A stretch of DNA of 64,000 nucleotides from Kineococcus rubinsiae (GTDB taxonomy: Bacteria; Actinomycetota; Actinomycetes; Actinomycetales; Kineococcaceae), in assembly GCF_011839805.1 (NCBI RefSeq), contig NZ_VWPY01000001.1:1-64000 (forward strand), in the 5' to 3' direction. A program made the position numbers and the translations under genes. The notes beneath the pieces are model-generated. The model did not search any database. It saw only the letters and a list, made by a program, of their open reading frames with translations, and was not told where the DNA came from. This document shows, in pieces, positions 37,095 through 44,554 of this stretch. Every line of letters begins with the position of its first letter. The first letter of the stretch is position 1.

Positions 37095-37120
37095 GTCACA
37101 CCAAGTACTTCCTGTGTGAC
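37095..37120. promoter_or_regulatory. Composite inverted repeat upstream of the 135-residue protein gene
   Basis: GTCACAC (37095-37101) and GTGTGAC (37114-37120) flank an inner palindrome AAGTACTT (37103-37110). The region is notably less GC-rich than its surroundings. It lies 23-48 bases before the ATG at 37072, where an operator or promoter would sit. The arms run TCACA then TGTGA, the reverse order of a CRP site. Confidence 0.5.
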
Positions 37121-37175
37121 CGAGTGTGCCAGCCGGACCGGGAGGGCTTGAGGGGTCGTCACCCGATCGGCGCAG

Positions 37176-37202
37176 CGCCCGCCCCGAGGACCGGGGCGGG
37201 CG
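37176..37202 (-). terminator. Terminator after the deazaflavin-dependent enzyme gene
   Basis: 11-bp GC stem (37176-37186 with 37192-37202) around a 5-base loop, about 20 bases after the stop of the gene at 37222-37659 on the minus strand. Confidence 0.65.
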
Positions 37203-37221
37203 GCGCGGCGGCGGGGGTCGC

Positions 37222-37659
37222 TCAGGCGACCGGCTCGAGCACGAAGACGGGGATCTCCCGGTCGGTCTTGGCCTGGTAGTCGGCGTAGTCGGGGTAGGCC
37301 GCCACGGCCCGCTCCCACCACGCGGCCTTCTCCTCGCCCGTGACCTCGCGGGCGCGGTAGTCGCCCTTGGCGGGGCCGTCCTGCACCTCGACGAGGGGCT
37401 CGGACTGCACGTTGAAGTACCAGACGGGGTGCTTGGGGGCGCCGCCCAGCGAGGCGACCGCGGCGTAGGCGCCGTCGTGCTCGACGCGCATGAGCGGGGT
37501 CTTGCGCAGCTTGCCGGACTTGGCGCCCTTGGTGGTCAGGACGATGACGGGCATCCCCCGCAGGGTCGTGCCCTCCGTCCCGCCGGAGTTCTCGATCGCG
37601 GAGACCTGGTCGCGGACCCAGGCCTCGGGGCTGGCTTCGTACTCACCGGTGAGAGGCAT
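37222..37659 (-). CDS. Deazaflavin (F420)-dependent nitroreductase-family protein
   Basis: A 145-residue protein of the DDN/F420 flavin-reductase-like split-barrel family. Family motifs are clear: [26 protein letters not shown], where the Lys/Arg residues bind F420, then [20 protein letters not shown] and a C-terminal Tyr/Phe-rich stretch. Members use reduced F420 to reduce quinones or xenobiotics. The presence of this family supports an actinobacterial, F420-making host. It is flanked by terminators and probably monocistronic. Confidence 0.9.
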   Translation of the reverse strand: MPLTGEYEASPEAWVRDQVSAIENSGGTEGTTLRGMPVIVLTTKGAKSGKLRKTPLMRVEHDGAYAAVASLGGAPKHPVWYFNVQSEPLVEVQDGPAKGDYRAREVTGEEKAAWWERAVAAYPDYADYQAKTDREIPVFVLEPVA

Positions 37660-37727
37660 GTCGGGGACAAGGCGCCCGGCGGCCGCGATCTTCCCGGCCG
37701 CCGCCGGTCACGCGGCCGTGAGCCCCG

Positions 37728-38708
37728 TCAGGCGTCGCCGAGCTCGTGGTGGCGCACCGCGCCGACCTGGTCGAGCACGGCCTCGAAGGTGCGCGCGACC
37801 TCCAGGCTCCGCTCGAGCAGCACGAGCGGGCTCTCGGTCAGGCCCTGCTCGAGGCAGGTGTGCACGTGCTCGAGCATGAAGCGGTGCCCGTGCGCCACGG
37901 CGTGCTCGTGGACCTGCTCGCCCGCGGAGGTGTGGACGGTGAAGCGCGGCAGCGCCGGCAGGGGCGCGTCCACCTCGATCCAGCCGCCGGTGGCCTCGAT
38001 CCACGCCCGCCCCGACGCCTGCGCGGCGATCGTCGTCGACAGCGCGGCGACGGCGCCGGAGGCCCAGCCGAGCGCCATCGCGACCTGGCGGTCCACGCCC
38101 CGCTCGGTGAGCGTCCCGACGGCCTGGACGCGGTCCGGGGCGCCGAGCAGGAGGTGGGCGAGGCCGACGGGGTAGGGGCCGAGGTCCAGCAGCGAGCCGC
38201 CGCCGATCGCCGGGTCCCAGAACCGGGTCGCCGACTCCTCGGGCACGAAGCCGAGGTCGGCGTGCACGGACCGCACGTCGCCGACGGCGCCGGAGGCCAG
38301 GACGTCCAGCAGCGCCTGCGTCCCCGGCAGGAAGCGGGTCCACCAGGCCTCCATGCAGAACACGCCCCGCTCCCGGGCCAGCGCGACGAGGTCCTCCGCG
38401 GCCGCGAGCGTCGCAGTGAGCGGCTTCTCCACGAGGACGGGGACGCCGGCCAGCAGCGCGGCGCGCGCGGCGGCGTGGTGCTGCGGGTGCGGGGTCGCGA
38501 TGTAGACGGCGTCCAGGCCCGGGTGCGCCAGCATCGCGCTGACGTCGTCGTAGCCGGTGGCGTCGCCGAACTCCGCGCCGAAGGCCGCGGCGCGCTCGGC
38601 GGTGCGCGAGGCGACCGCGACGAGGCGGCCTCCCGGGACGAGCTCGAGGGCCGTCGCGACGGTGCGCGCGATCCCCCCGGTGCCGACGAAGCCCCAGCCC
38701 ACCGTCAT
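37728..38708 (-). CDS. Gfo/Idh/MocA-family oxidoreductase
   Basis: A 326-residue NAD(P)-dependent dehydrogenase. It has an N-terminal Rossmann motif (GFVGTGGIA), the family motif VEKPLTA near residue 95 and a C-terminal alpha/beta domain with GGGSLLDLGPYPVG. The substrate is probably a sugar or polyol derivative but cannot be told. The ATG at 38708 has GGGGGAG 2 bases upstream, and the longer in-frame extension is rejected. It stands alone, apart from the second Gfo/Idh gene at 61350. Confidence 0.88.
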   Translation of the reverse strand: MTVGWGFVGTGGIARTVATALELVPGGRLVAVASRTAERAAAFGAEFGDATGYDDVSAMLAHPGLDAVYIATPHPQHHAAARAALLAGVPVLVEKPLTATLAAAEDLVALARERGVFCMEAWWTRFLPGTQALLDVLASGAVGDVRSVHADLGFVPEESATRFWDPAIGGGSLLDLGPYPVGLAHLLLGAPDRVQAVGTLTERGVDRQVAMALGWASGAVAALSTTIAAQASGRAWIEATGGWIEVDAPLPALPRFTVHTSAGEQVHEHAVAHGHRFMLEHVHTCLEQGLTESPLVLLERSLEVARTFEAVLDQVGAVRHHELGDA

Positions 38709-38748
38709 GTCTCCCCCACCTGCTCGCTCGAGCCGTGCCGCCGTGCCC

Positions 38749-38774
38749 CGCCCGCGGCGGGACCCCCGCGGGCG
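38749..38774 (-). terminator. Terminator after the MntR-like gene
   Basis: 9-bp GC stem (38749-38757 with 38766-38774) just after the stop of the metal-regulator gene on the minus strand, in the 82-base gap before the oxidoreductase gene. Confidence 0.5.
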
Positions 38775-38790
38775 AGCGTCCCACACGGCC

Positions 38791-39504
38791 TCAGCGCGCG
38801 GGCAGCACCCAGACCGCGGCGACCGCGGGATCGCCCAGGTCGACCTCGGCGCCGGCGATGCGCACGACGGTCGTCCCGGCGAACTCGCGGCGCTGCAGCA
38901 CGTCCACCCGCACGTCGAGGCCCAGGCCGAGGTCGGCGAAGTAGCGCAGGACGTCCGGGTCGGCGTCGGAGATGCGGGCCACGACGCCGGCCCCGCCCTC
39001 GGGCACGTCGGCGAGGGCGTGGGCGCCCGGCTGGGGGACGCTGCCGTCGGGGCGCGGGATGGGGTCGCCGTGCGGGTCGCGCTCGGGGCGGCCGAGGCTC
39101 GCGTCCATGCGGTCGAGCAGCCGCTCGGAGACGACGTGCTCCAGGACCTCGGCCTCCTCGTGCACCTCGTCCCAGGAGTAGCCGAGCTCCGCGACGAGCC
39201 ACGTCTCCAGCAGCCGGTGGCGGCGCACGACGGCCAGCGCGCGCAGCCGGCCCTGCTCGGTGAGCTCGACGCCGCCGTAGCGCTCGTGGCGCAGCAGCCC
39301 GGCGTCGGTGAGCTTGCGCACGGCCTCCGACGCCGTGGAGGCCGAGACGCCCATGCGGGCCGCGAGCACCGAGAGCGTCACCTTGGCGTCGGACCACTCG
39401 CCCTCGGCGTAGACCGTCTTGAGGCAGTCCTCCGCGGCCGGGGTCGCCCCGGCGCCGGCCGGCTGGGGGCGGGCCGAGGTGCTGCGGCGGCTGGACGTCG
39501 GCAC
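38791..39504 (-). CDS. DtxR/MntR-family metal-dependent repressor
   Basis: A 237-residue regulator. A Ser/Pro-rich tail (1-23) precedes a winged helix (LAARMGVSASTASEAVRKL), a dimerisation/metal domain and a C-terminal FeoA/SH3-like domain. In the metal-binding helix the sequence HEEAEVLEHVVS has Glu where the iron sensor DtxR has its Cys (EACRWEH), as in the manganese sensor MntR. I therefore infer Mn sensing. The GTG start has GGGGAGG upstream. No transporter gene is adjacent, so targets lie elsewhere. Confidence 0.85.
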   Translation of the reverse strand: MPTSSRRSTSARPQPAGAGATPAAEDCLKTVYAEGEWSDAKVTLSVLAARMGVSASTASEAVRKLTDAGLLRHERYGGVELTEQGRLRALAVVRRHRLLETWLVAELGYSWDEVHEEAEVLEHVVSERLLDRMDASLGRPERDPHGDPIPRPDGSVPQPGAHALADVPEGGAGVVARISDADPDVLRYFADLGLGLDVRVDVLQRREFAGTTVVRIAGAEVDLGDPAVAAVWVLPAR

Positions 39505-39600
39505 TGCCCCGCCCTCCCCGCTGCCCTGCGCCGGCCGCGGGTCGCGGGCCGTCGCGCCGCCCGGAGCGGCGGGCCCAGCTTGCCACCCCCGGGCGGGCGC

Positions 39601-40326
39601 TCAGACGTCCAGCGCCGCCCGCACGCGGTCCTCGGTGATGGCGAAGTGCTCGCGCGCCACGGCCGCCGCGCGCTCGGCGTCGGAGGCGAGGATCGCGGCC
39701 ACCAGCTCGCGGTGCTGCGGCAGCGCCCGGTCGTAGTCGGCGCGGGCGAACGGCTCGCGGGGCATCCCGAGGTTCACGCGGGCCAGCAGCTGCCGGCTGA
39801 GCTCCTGCAGCTGGGAGTTGTGCGCCGCCGCGCAGACGGCCCGGTGCAGGTCGGCGTCGGTGGTGCGGGAGGCCTCGTCCTCGCCGCCCGCGCGCTCGTA
39901 GGCCGCGAGGCAGCGGCGCAGCTGCTCGTCGTCGTCGGCGTCGTGGCGCTCGGCCGCCGTGCGCGCGATCGTCGCCTCGACCAGGCGGCGCAGGTCGAAG
40001 GACTCCTCGAGCTCGCCCCACGCCGGCAGCAGCGTGCGGGCGACGGCCGCGCTCGTGCGCTCCCCGTCCCCGGCCCGCACCCACGTCCCGCCCGTGCGGC
40101 CCCGCCGCGTCTCGACGTAGCCCGCGTCGGCGAGCTCCACGAGGGCCGCGCGCAGCGTGGGGCGGCTGACGCCCAGCAGCACGGCGAGCTCGCGCTGCGC
40201 GGGCAGGCGCTGGCCGGGGTTGAAGTCGCGCACGGCGATCGCGGTGATGATGCGGTCGACCACGGCCGCGACCGACGTCAGGCGGTGGACCGGGGTGAGC
40301 GGGTCCTGCCCGTCCGGGTGCGGCAC
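39601..40326 (-). CDS. GntR-family (FadR/FCD) transcriptional regulator
   Basis: A 241-residue regulator. The N-terminal GntR winged helix has GQRLPAQRELAVLLGVSRPTLRAAL, and the C-terminal FCD ligand domain has acid/His metal-type residues (DADLHRAVCAAAHN and REHFAITE). FCD regulators respond to organic acids, amino acids or related metabolites. It is divergent from the peptidase-permease pair, separated by about 90 bases, and is the likely controller of it. The GTG start is followed by VDRIITAI, typical of the family N-terminus. Confidence 0.88.
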   Translation of the reverse strand: MPHPDGQDPLTPVHRLTSVAAVVDRIITAIAVRDFNPGQRLPAQRELAVLLGVSRPTLRAALVELADAGYVETRRGRTGGTWVRAGDGERTSAAVARTLLPAWGELEESFDLRRLVEATIARTAAERHDADDDEQLRRCLAAYERAGGEDEASRTTDADLHRAVCAAAHNSQLQELSRQLLARVNLGMPREPFARADYDRALPQHRELVAAILASDAERAAAVAREHFAITEDRVRAALDV

Positions 40327-40363
40327 CCCCCGATCATCCCAGGGCGGCCGGACGGCGTGTTAC

Positions 40364-40382
40364 GTCTTGGTAAAAGGTCTTG
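40364..40382. promoter_or_regulatory. Direct repeat GTCTTG in the GntR/peptidase divergent region
   Basis: GTCTTG occurs at 40364-40369 and 40377-40382, 13 bases apart, within an A/T-rich island (GTAAAAGG) between the divergent regulator and peptidase genes. It is a candidate control region, but I cannot define a clean palindrome or -35/-10 pair. Confidence 0.3.
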
Positions 40383-40415
40383 TCCTTTGCCCATTCCGCC
40401 GCGACGCTCCTCCCC

Positions 40416-41369
40416 GTGACCGCCACCCCCTCGCGCACGGGCGCCCCCGTGCACACCCTCGACGTCCCCTTCCGGGGCCACCGCACCGCGGTGCGCACCA
40501 CGGGCGACCTGACCTCCGCCCGCCCGCTCGTCGTCGCCCACGGCGGCCCGGGCTGCACCATGGACTACGTCCTCGCGATCGCCGACCTCGCCGACCGCGG
40601 GATCCCCGTCGTGCACTACGACCAGCTCGGCAACGGGCGCTCCACGCACCTGCCCGACGCGGACCCGGCCTCGTGGACCGTGGACCTGTTCCTCGACGAG
40701 CTCGACACCGTGCTGCGCCACCTCGGCATCGACGGCGACTACGACCTGCTGGGGCAGTCCTGGGGCGGGATGCTCGCCGCCGAGCACGCCGTGCGCCGCC
40801 CCGCGGGCCTGCGCCACCTGGTCATCGCGAACTCCCCCGCCTCCATGCCGCTGTGGCTCGAGGCCGCCGCGGGGCTGCGGGCGCAGCTGCCGGCCGACGT
40901 GCGCGAGGCGCTGGACACCCACGAGGCCGCGGGGACCATCGACTCCCCCGAGTACCTGGCCGCGACGCAGGAGTTCTACGCCCGCCACGTCTGCCGGATC
41001 CAGCCGATGCCGGAGGAGGTGGCCACGACGTTCGCCTGGATCGACACCGACCCGACCGTCTACCACGCCATGAACGGGCCGACCGAGTTCCACGTCATCG
41101 GGACCATGAAGGACTGGTCGGTCGTCGACCGGCTGCCCGCCGTCCAGGTCCCCACCCTGGTCCTCAACGGCCGCTTCGACGAGGCCACCGACGCGTGCGT
41201 CGCGCCCTTCGTCGAGCGGATCCCCGGCGCCCGCTGGGTCCGCTTCGAGGAGTCCAGCCACATGCCCCACGTCGAGGAGCGCGAGCACTACCTCGACGTC
41301 GTCGCCCGGTTCCTCGCGGAACCCTCGAACGCCCCCACCACCCCCCTCCCCGAGAACCCGGAGCACTGA
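40416..41369 (+). CDS. Proline iminopeptidase-family alpha/beta hydrolase
   Basis: A 317-residue S33-family hydrolase. The oxyanion motif HGGPGCTMDY, the nucleophile elbow GQSWGG, the acid in NGRFDEATD and the catalytic His in SSHMPHVEE are all present. Relatives cleave N-terminal proline or amino-acid amides. The GTG at 40416 is chosen; a TTG at 40380 in the same frame is possible. Its stop overlaps the ATG of the permease by one base, so released amino acids may be handled together. Confidence 0.82.
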   Translation: MTATPSRTGAPVHTLDVPFRGHRTAVRTTGDLTSARPLVVAHGGPGCTMDYVLAIADLADRGIPVVHYDQLGNGRSTHLPDADPASWTVDLFLDELDTVLRHLGIDGDYDLLGQSWGGMLAAEHAVRRPAGLRHLVIANSPASMPLWLEAAAGLRAQLPADVREALDTHEAAGTIDSPEYLAATQEFYARHVCRIQPMPEEVATTFAWIDTDPTVYHAMNGPTEFHVIGTMKDWSVVDRLPAVQVPTLVLNGRFDEATDACVAPFVERIPGARWVRFEESSHMPHVEEREHYLDVVARFLAEPSNAPTTPLPENPEH

Positions 41370-42787
41370 TGCCCGACGCCGGCAGCGCCCCCACCGAGAA
41401 CGCCGACCTCGAGCGCTTCGGGTACCGGCAGGAGCTCAAGCGGGGCCTCAGCCTCAAGCACCTGCTCGTCTACGGCCTCGTCTTCATGGTGCCCATCGCA
41501 CCGTTCTCCATCTTCGGCGGCGTGTTCGACGCCTCCCACGGCATGGTGCCGCTCACCTACCTCATCGGCTTCGTGGCGATGATCTTCACGGCCGTCAGCT
41601 ACCAGCAGATGTCGCGGGCCTTCCCGATCGCGGGGTCGGTCTACTCCTACGCGGGCCGCGGGATCTCCCCCTCCGTCGGGTTCCTCGCCGGCTGGTCGAT
41701 CCTGCTCGACTACCTGCTCATCCCGACGCTGCTGTACGTCATCGGCGCCAACGCCATGGCGAACGTCTTCCCGTCCGTCCCGCAGCCGGTGTGGATCGTG
41801 GCCTTCGTCCTGGTGAACACCGTCGTGAACCTGCGCGGCATCGAGGCGACCGCCAAGGCGAACAACGTGTTCCTCGTCGGGCAGCTCATCGTCCTGGGCA
41901 TCTTCGTCGGGTTCGCCGCGTGGGCCATCAGCGGCGGGATCAACGGCGCGAGCTGGACGACGCTGCCGTTCTACAACCCGGCGGAGTTCTCGGCCCCGCT
42001 GGTGTTCACGGCCCTGTCGGTCGCCGTGCTGTCGTTCCTCGGGTTCGACGCCATCTCCACGCTGTCGGAGGAGACCGTCGGCGGCAACCGCGTCGTCGGC
42101 CGCGCCACGGTCATCGCGCTCTGCATCGTGGCGGCCCTCTTCGTCCTGCAGACCTACCTGGCGGCCCTGCTGGAGCCGGGCATCACGGCCTACCCGACGA
42201 CCGAGGCGTCCAACAACGCCTTCTACGACATCGGTCGGATGATCGCCGGGCCGTGGCTGCAGGTCGTCATCGCCCTCGCCGTCGCGATCGGTTCCGCCGT
42301 CGCGAACTCCCTCGTCGCGCAGTCCGCGACCTCGCGCCTGCTGTTCTCGATGGCCCGCGACGGCAAGCTGCCCGCGTTCCTCAAGGTGATCCACCCCGAG
42401 ACCCGCATCCCCCAGCGCGCGATCCTGCTCGTCGCGGGCCTGAGCCTGGTGCTGGGCCTGTTCTTCGTCGGGCAGATCAACCTGCTCGCGTCGCTGTGCA
42501 ACTTCGGGGCCCTCACGGCGTTCCTGCTGCTGCACGTCTCGGTCGTCGTGCACCACGTCGTGCGGCAGCGCTCGCGCCGCTTCGGCGTCCACCTGGTGGT
42601 CCCGGTGATCGGCTTCCTCATCATCGGCTACGTCCTCGTGAACGCCGACGTCAACGCCAAGGTCGGCGGCCTCACCTGGATCGTCATCGGGCTGGTGATC
42701 ATCGCGGTGTTCAAGGCCACGGGACGCTCCACCGAGCTCCGGGCCAGCGACGCCCCCCTGGACGCGGCGGACCTCACGCCGCGCTGA
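41369..42787 (+). CDS. APC-family amino-acid permease
   Basis: A 472-residue integral membrane transporter with about 12 helices of the APC superfamily. The consensus motif VPIAPFSIFGGV in helix 1 and the SFLGFDAISTLSEE loop-helix segment are visible. It is coupled to the upstream peptidase by a 1-base overlap (TGATG) and ends at a strong terminator. The pair likely supplies and takes up amino acids or amines under the divergent GntR regulator. The substrate is not determined. Confidence 0.9.
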   Translation: MPDAGSAPTENADLERFGYRQELKRGLSLKHLLVYGLVFMVPIAPFSIFGGVFDASHGMVPLTYLIGFVAMIFTAVSYQQMSRAFPIAGSVYSYAGRGISPSVGFLAGWSILLDYLLIPTLLYVIGANAMANVFPSVPQPVWIVAFVLVNTVVNLRGIEATAKANNVFLVGQLIVLGIFVGFAAWAISGGINGASWTTLPFYNPAEFSAPLVFTALSVAVLSFLGFDAISTLSEETVGGNRVVGRATVIALCIVAALFVLQTYLAALLEPGITAYPTTEASNNAFYDIGRMIAGPWLQVVIALAVAIGSAVANSLVAQSATSRLLFSMARDGKLPAFLKVIHPETRIPQRAILLVAGLSLVLGLFFVGQINLLASLCNFGALTAFLLLHVSVVVHHVVRQRSRRFGVHLVVPVIGFLIIGYVLVNADVNAKVGGLTWIVIGLVIIAVFKATGRSTELRASDAPLDAADLTPR

Positions 42788-42805
42788 CCCCGCCCCACCC
42801 CACCT

Positions 42806-42835
42806 CGAGCACCCCGGCCCCCGCCGGGGTGCTCG
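42806..42835 (+). terminator. Terminator after the APC permease
   Basis: 13-bp stem (42806-42818 with 42823-42835) around CCCC, 18 bases after the permease stop. Confidence 0.8.
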
Positions 42836-42912
42836 TCGTGCGTCAGGCCCGGGACCCACCGGGCGACGGAACCGTCCGGGGCGAGGACCGCCGCGCCTGC
42901 GAGGATCGCCGC

Positions 42913-44019
42913 GTGGACAGCGACCTGACCCGGACGTGGCGGCGGATGCGGCCGGAACCCCGCCTGCTGCACCTGGACTCCGCCGCCGCGGGCCGCAGCA
43001 GCTGGGCCGTGCTCGACGCGGTCACCACCCACCTGCGGGCCGAGGCGAGCGACGGCGGGTACGTCGCCGCGGCCGCGGCGGCCGGCACCCTCGACACCGC
43101 CCGCGCGCACGTGCTGGAGCTGCTCGGCTGGGAGACCGGGACGGTCGCCCTCGTCCACAGCGCGCACGACGCCCTGCACCGGCTGCTGCTCGGCTGGGGC
43201 GCGGACCTGCCGGTCACGGTGCTGCACGCCGCCGGCGAGTACGGCCCGAACCTCGCGGTGCTGCAGGAGCTGGGCGTCGGGTCGGCCTCGGTCGAGGACC
43301 GGCACGCCGGCGGCCGCCACACCCCGGACCCCGCGGCGTTCGCGAGCGCCATCGCCCGCCAGCGCCCCGACCTGGTCCACCTGACCGCGCTCGGCAGCCA
43401 CGTCGGGACGGTGCAGCCCGTCGAGGAGGTCGTGGCCGTGTGCCACGCGGCGGGGGTCCCGGTGGTCGTCGACGCGGCGCAGTCCTTCGGCCACGTCGAC
43501 GCCACGACCTCCGCCGACGTCGTCTACGGGACCTCGCGCAAGTGGCTCGCGGGGCCCCGGGGCGCGGGCTTCGTCGCCGTGCGCACCGGTGTCGCGCAAC
43601 GGCTCGGCCTGTCCCGCGACCCCGAGCCGCGGGAACCGCAGGAGGCCTCGATCGCGGCCCGCGTCGGGTTCGCGGCGGCCCTGGCCCAGCACGTCGACCT
43701 CGGGCCCGCCGCGGTGCGCGCCGGGCTCGCCGCCCGCGGCCGGCGCACCCGCGAGCAGCTCGCGGAGCTGCCCGGCTGGGAGGTCGTCGAGGCCCTGGAC
43801 GAGGCGAGCGCCACCGTGACGCTGCGCCCGCCCGCGGGCGTCGACCCGGCCGGCGTGCGGGCCCGGCTCATCGCCGAGGACGGGATCGTCACCACGGCCG
43901 CGGGCGTCGAGCGCGCGCCGGGTGAGATGACGGGCCCCGTGCTGCGGGTCAGCCCCCACCTCGACGCCACCGACGCCGACGTGGACCGGCTCGCCGCGGC
44001 GCTGGCCCGACAGGGTTGA
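42913..44019 (+). CDS. egtE: Ergothioneine biosynthesis PLP-dependent lyase EgtE
   Basis: A 368-residue class V aminotransferase-fold enzyme. EgtE carries out the last step of ergothioneine synthesis, C-S cleavage of hercynylcysteine sulfoxide. The call rests on close match to the mycobacterial EgtE pattern: LLHLDSAAAGR, DGGYVAAAAA, GEYGPNLAVL, LVHLTALGSHVG, VVDAAQSFGHVD, the PLP lysine in SRKWLAGPRG, IAARVGF, GIVTTA and LRVSPHLD. The GTG at 42913 has no ribosome site but GAGGAT 6 bases upstream. The other egt genes are not in this window. Confidence 0.82.
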   Translation: MDSDLTRTWRRMRPEPRLLHLDSAAAGRSSWAVLDAVTTHLRAEASDGGYVAAAAAAGTLDTARAHVLELLGWETGTVALVHSAHDALHRLLLGWGADLPVTVLHAAGEYGPNLAVLQELGVGSASVEDRHAGGRHTPDPAAFASAIARQRPDLVHLTALGSHVGTVQPVEEVVAVCHAAGVPVVVDAAQSFGHVDATTSADVVYGTSRKWLAGPRGAGFVAVRTGVAQRLGLSRDPEPREPQEASIAARVGFAAALAQHVDLGPAAVRAGLAARGRRTREQLAELPGWEVVEALDEASATVTLRPPAGVDPAGVRARLIAEDGIVTTAAGVERAPGEMTGPVLRVSPHLDATDADVDRLAAALARQG

Positions 44020-44117
44020 GGCGGGGGCCGAGAAGGGGCCCGAGAAGGGGGCTGACGCGCGCCCGGCGCCCCCCGCTGCCACAGTGGGGAGCCACCGATC
44101 ATCAACGGAGGTACGCC

Positions 44118-44471
44118 ATGAAGGGCAAGGCCCTCTTCCTCGTGGCCGGGGCGACCGGCTACGTCCTCGGCGCCCGCGCCGGTCGCGAGCGCTACGAGCA
44201 GATCAGCCGCGCCGCGGGACGGCTCTGGGGCTCCCCCGCCGTCCAGACGCGCGTCGTGGACCTCGAGGACAAGGCGACCGGCGCCGCGAAGCAGGCCGGC
44301 AGCAAGCTGCAGGAGCAGGTCAGCTCGACCGCCAGCTCCGTGGTGGGCGGCGTGAAGGCCAAGGTCTCCTCGTCCTCCGACTCGCCCTCGTCGTCGAGCT
44401 CGTCGACCTCGTCCTCCGGCGTCTCCGAGCCCCTGGGCGACCAGCACACGACCCGGCTCCCGACGGACTGA
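44118..44471 (+). CDS. YtxH-like small protein
   Basis: A 117-residue protein. An N-terminal hydrophobic/Gly segment (LFLVAGATGYVLGARAG, about 5-21) resembles YtxH-domain proteins of Gram-positives. A helical Lys/Gln middle and a Ser-rich tail of about 35 residues follow. GGAGG lies 6 bases before the ATG. Actinobacterial homologues are usually of unknown function and may sit at the membrane. It is followed by two hairpins before the TPP enzyme gene. Confidence 0.72.
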   Translation: MKGKALFLVAGATGYVLGARAGRERYEQISRAAGRLWGSPAVQTRVVDLEDKATGAAKQAGSKLQEQVSSTASSVVGGVKAKVSSSSDSPSSSSSSTSSSGVSEPLGDQHTTRLPTD

Positions 44472-44476
44472 GCACG

Positions 44477-44503
44477 GCGCGGGTCCCGGCCGGGATCCCG
44501 CGC
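44477..44503 (+). terminator. Hairpin terminator after the YtxH-like gene
   Basis: GC-rich stem 44477-44487 pairing with 44492-44503 with one bulged base, followed by a second hairpin (44502-44508 with 44519-44525). The two may end transcription before the TPP enzyme gene. Confidence 0.5.
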
Positions 44504-44554
44504 GCACCAGGGGTTCCGGGTGCGCACCGACGAGGTGGCGCCGACAGTGGGGGC

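Noticed and set aside
37095-37120. CRP-type site
   Set aside because: The arms are TCACA then TGTGA, opposite to the CRP consensus order.
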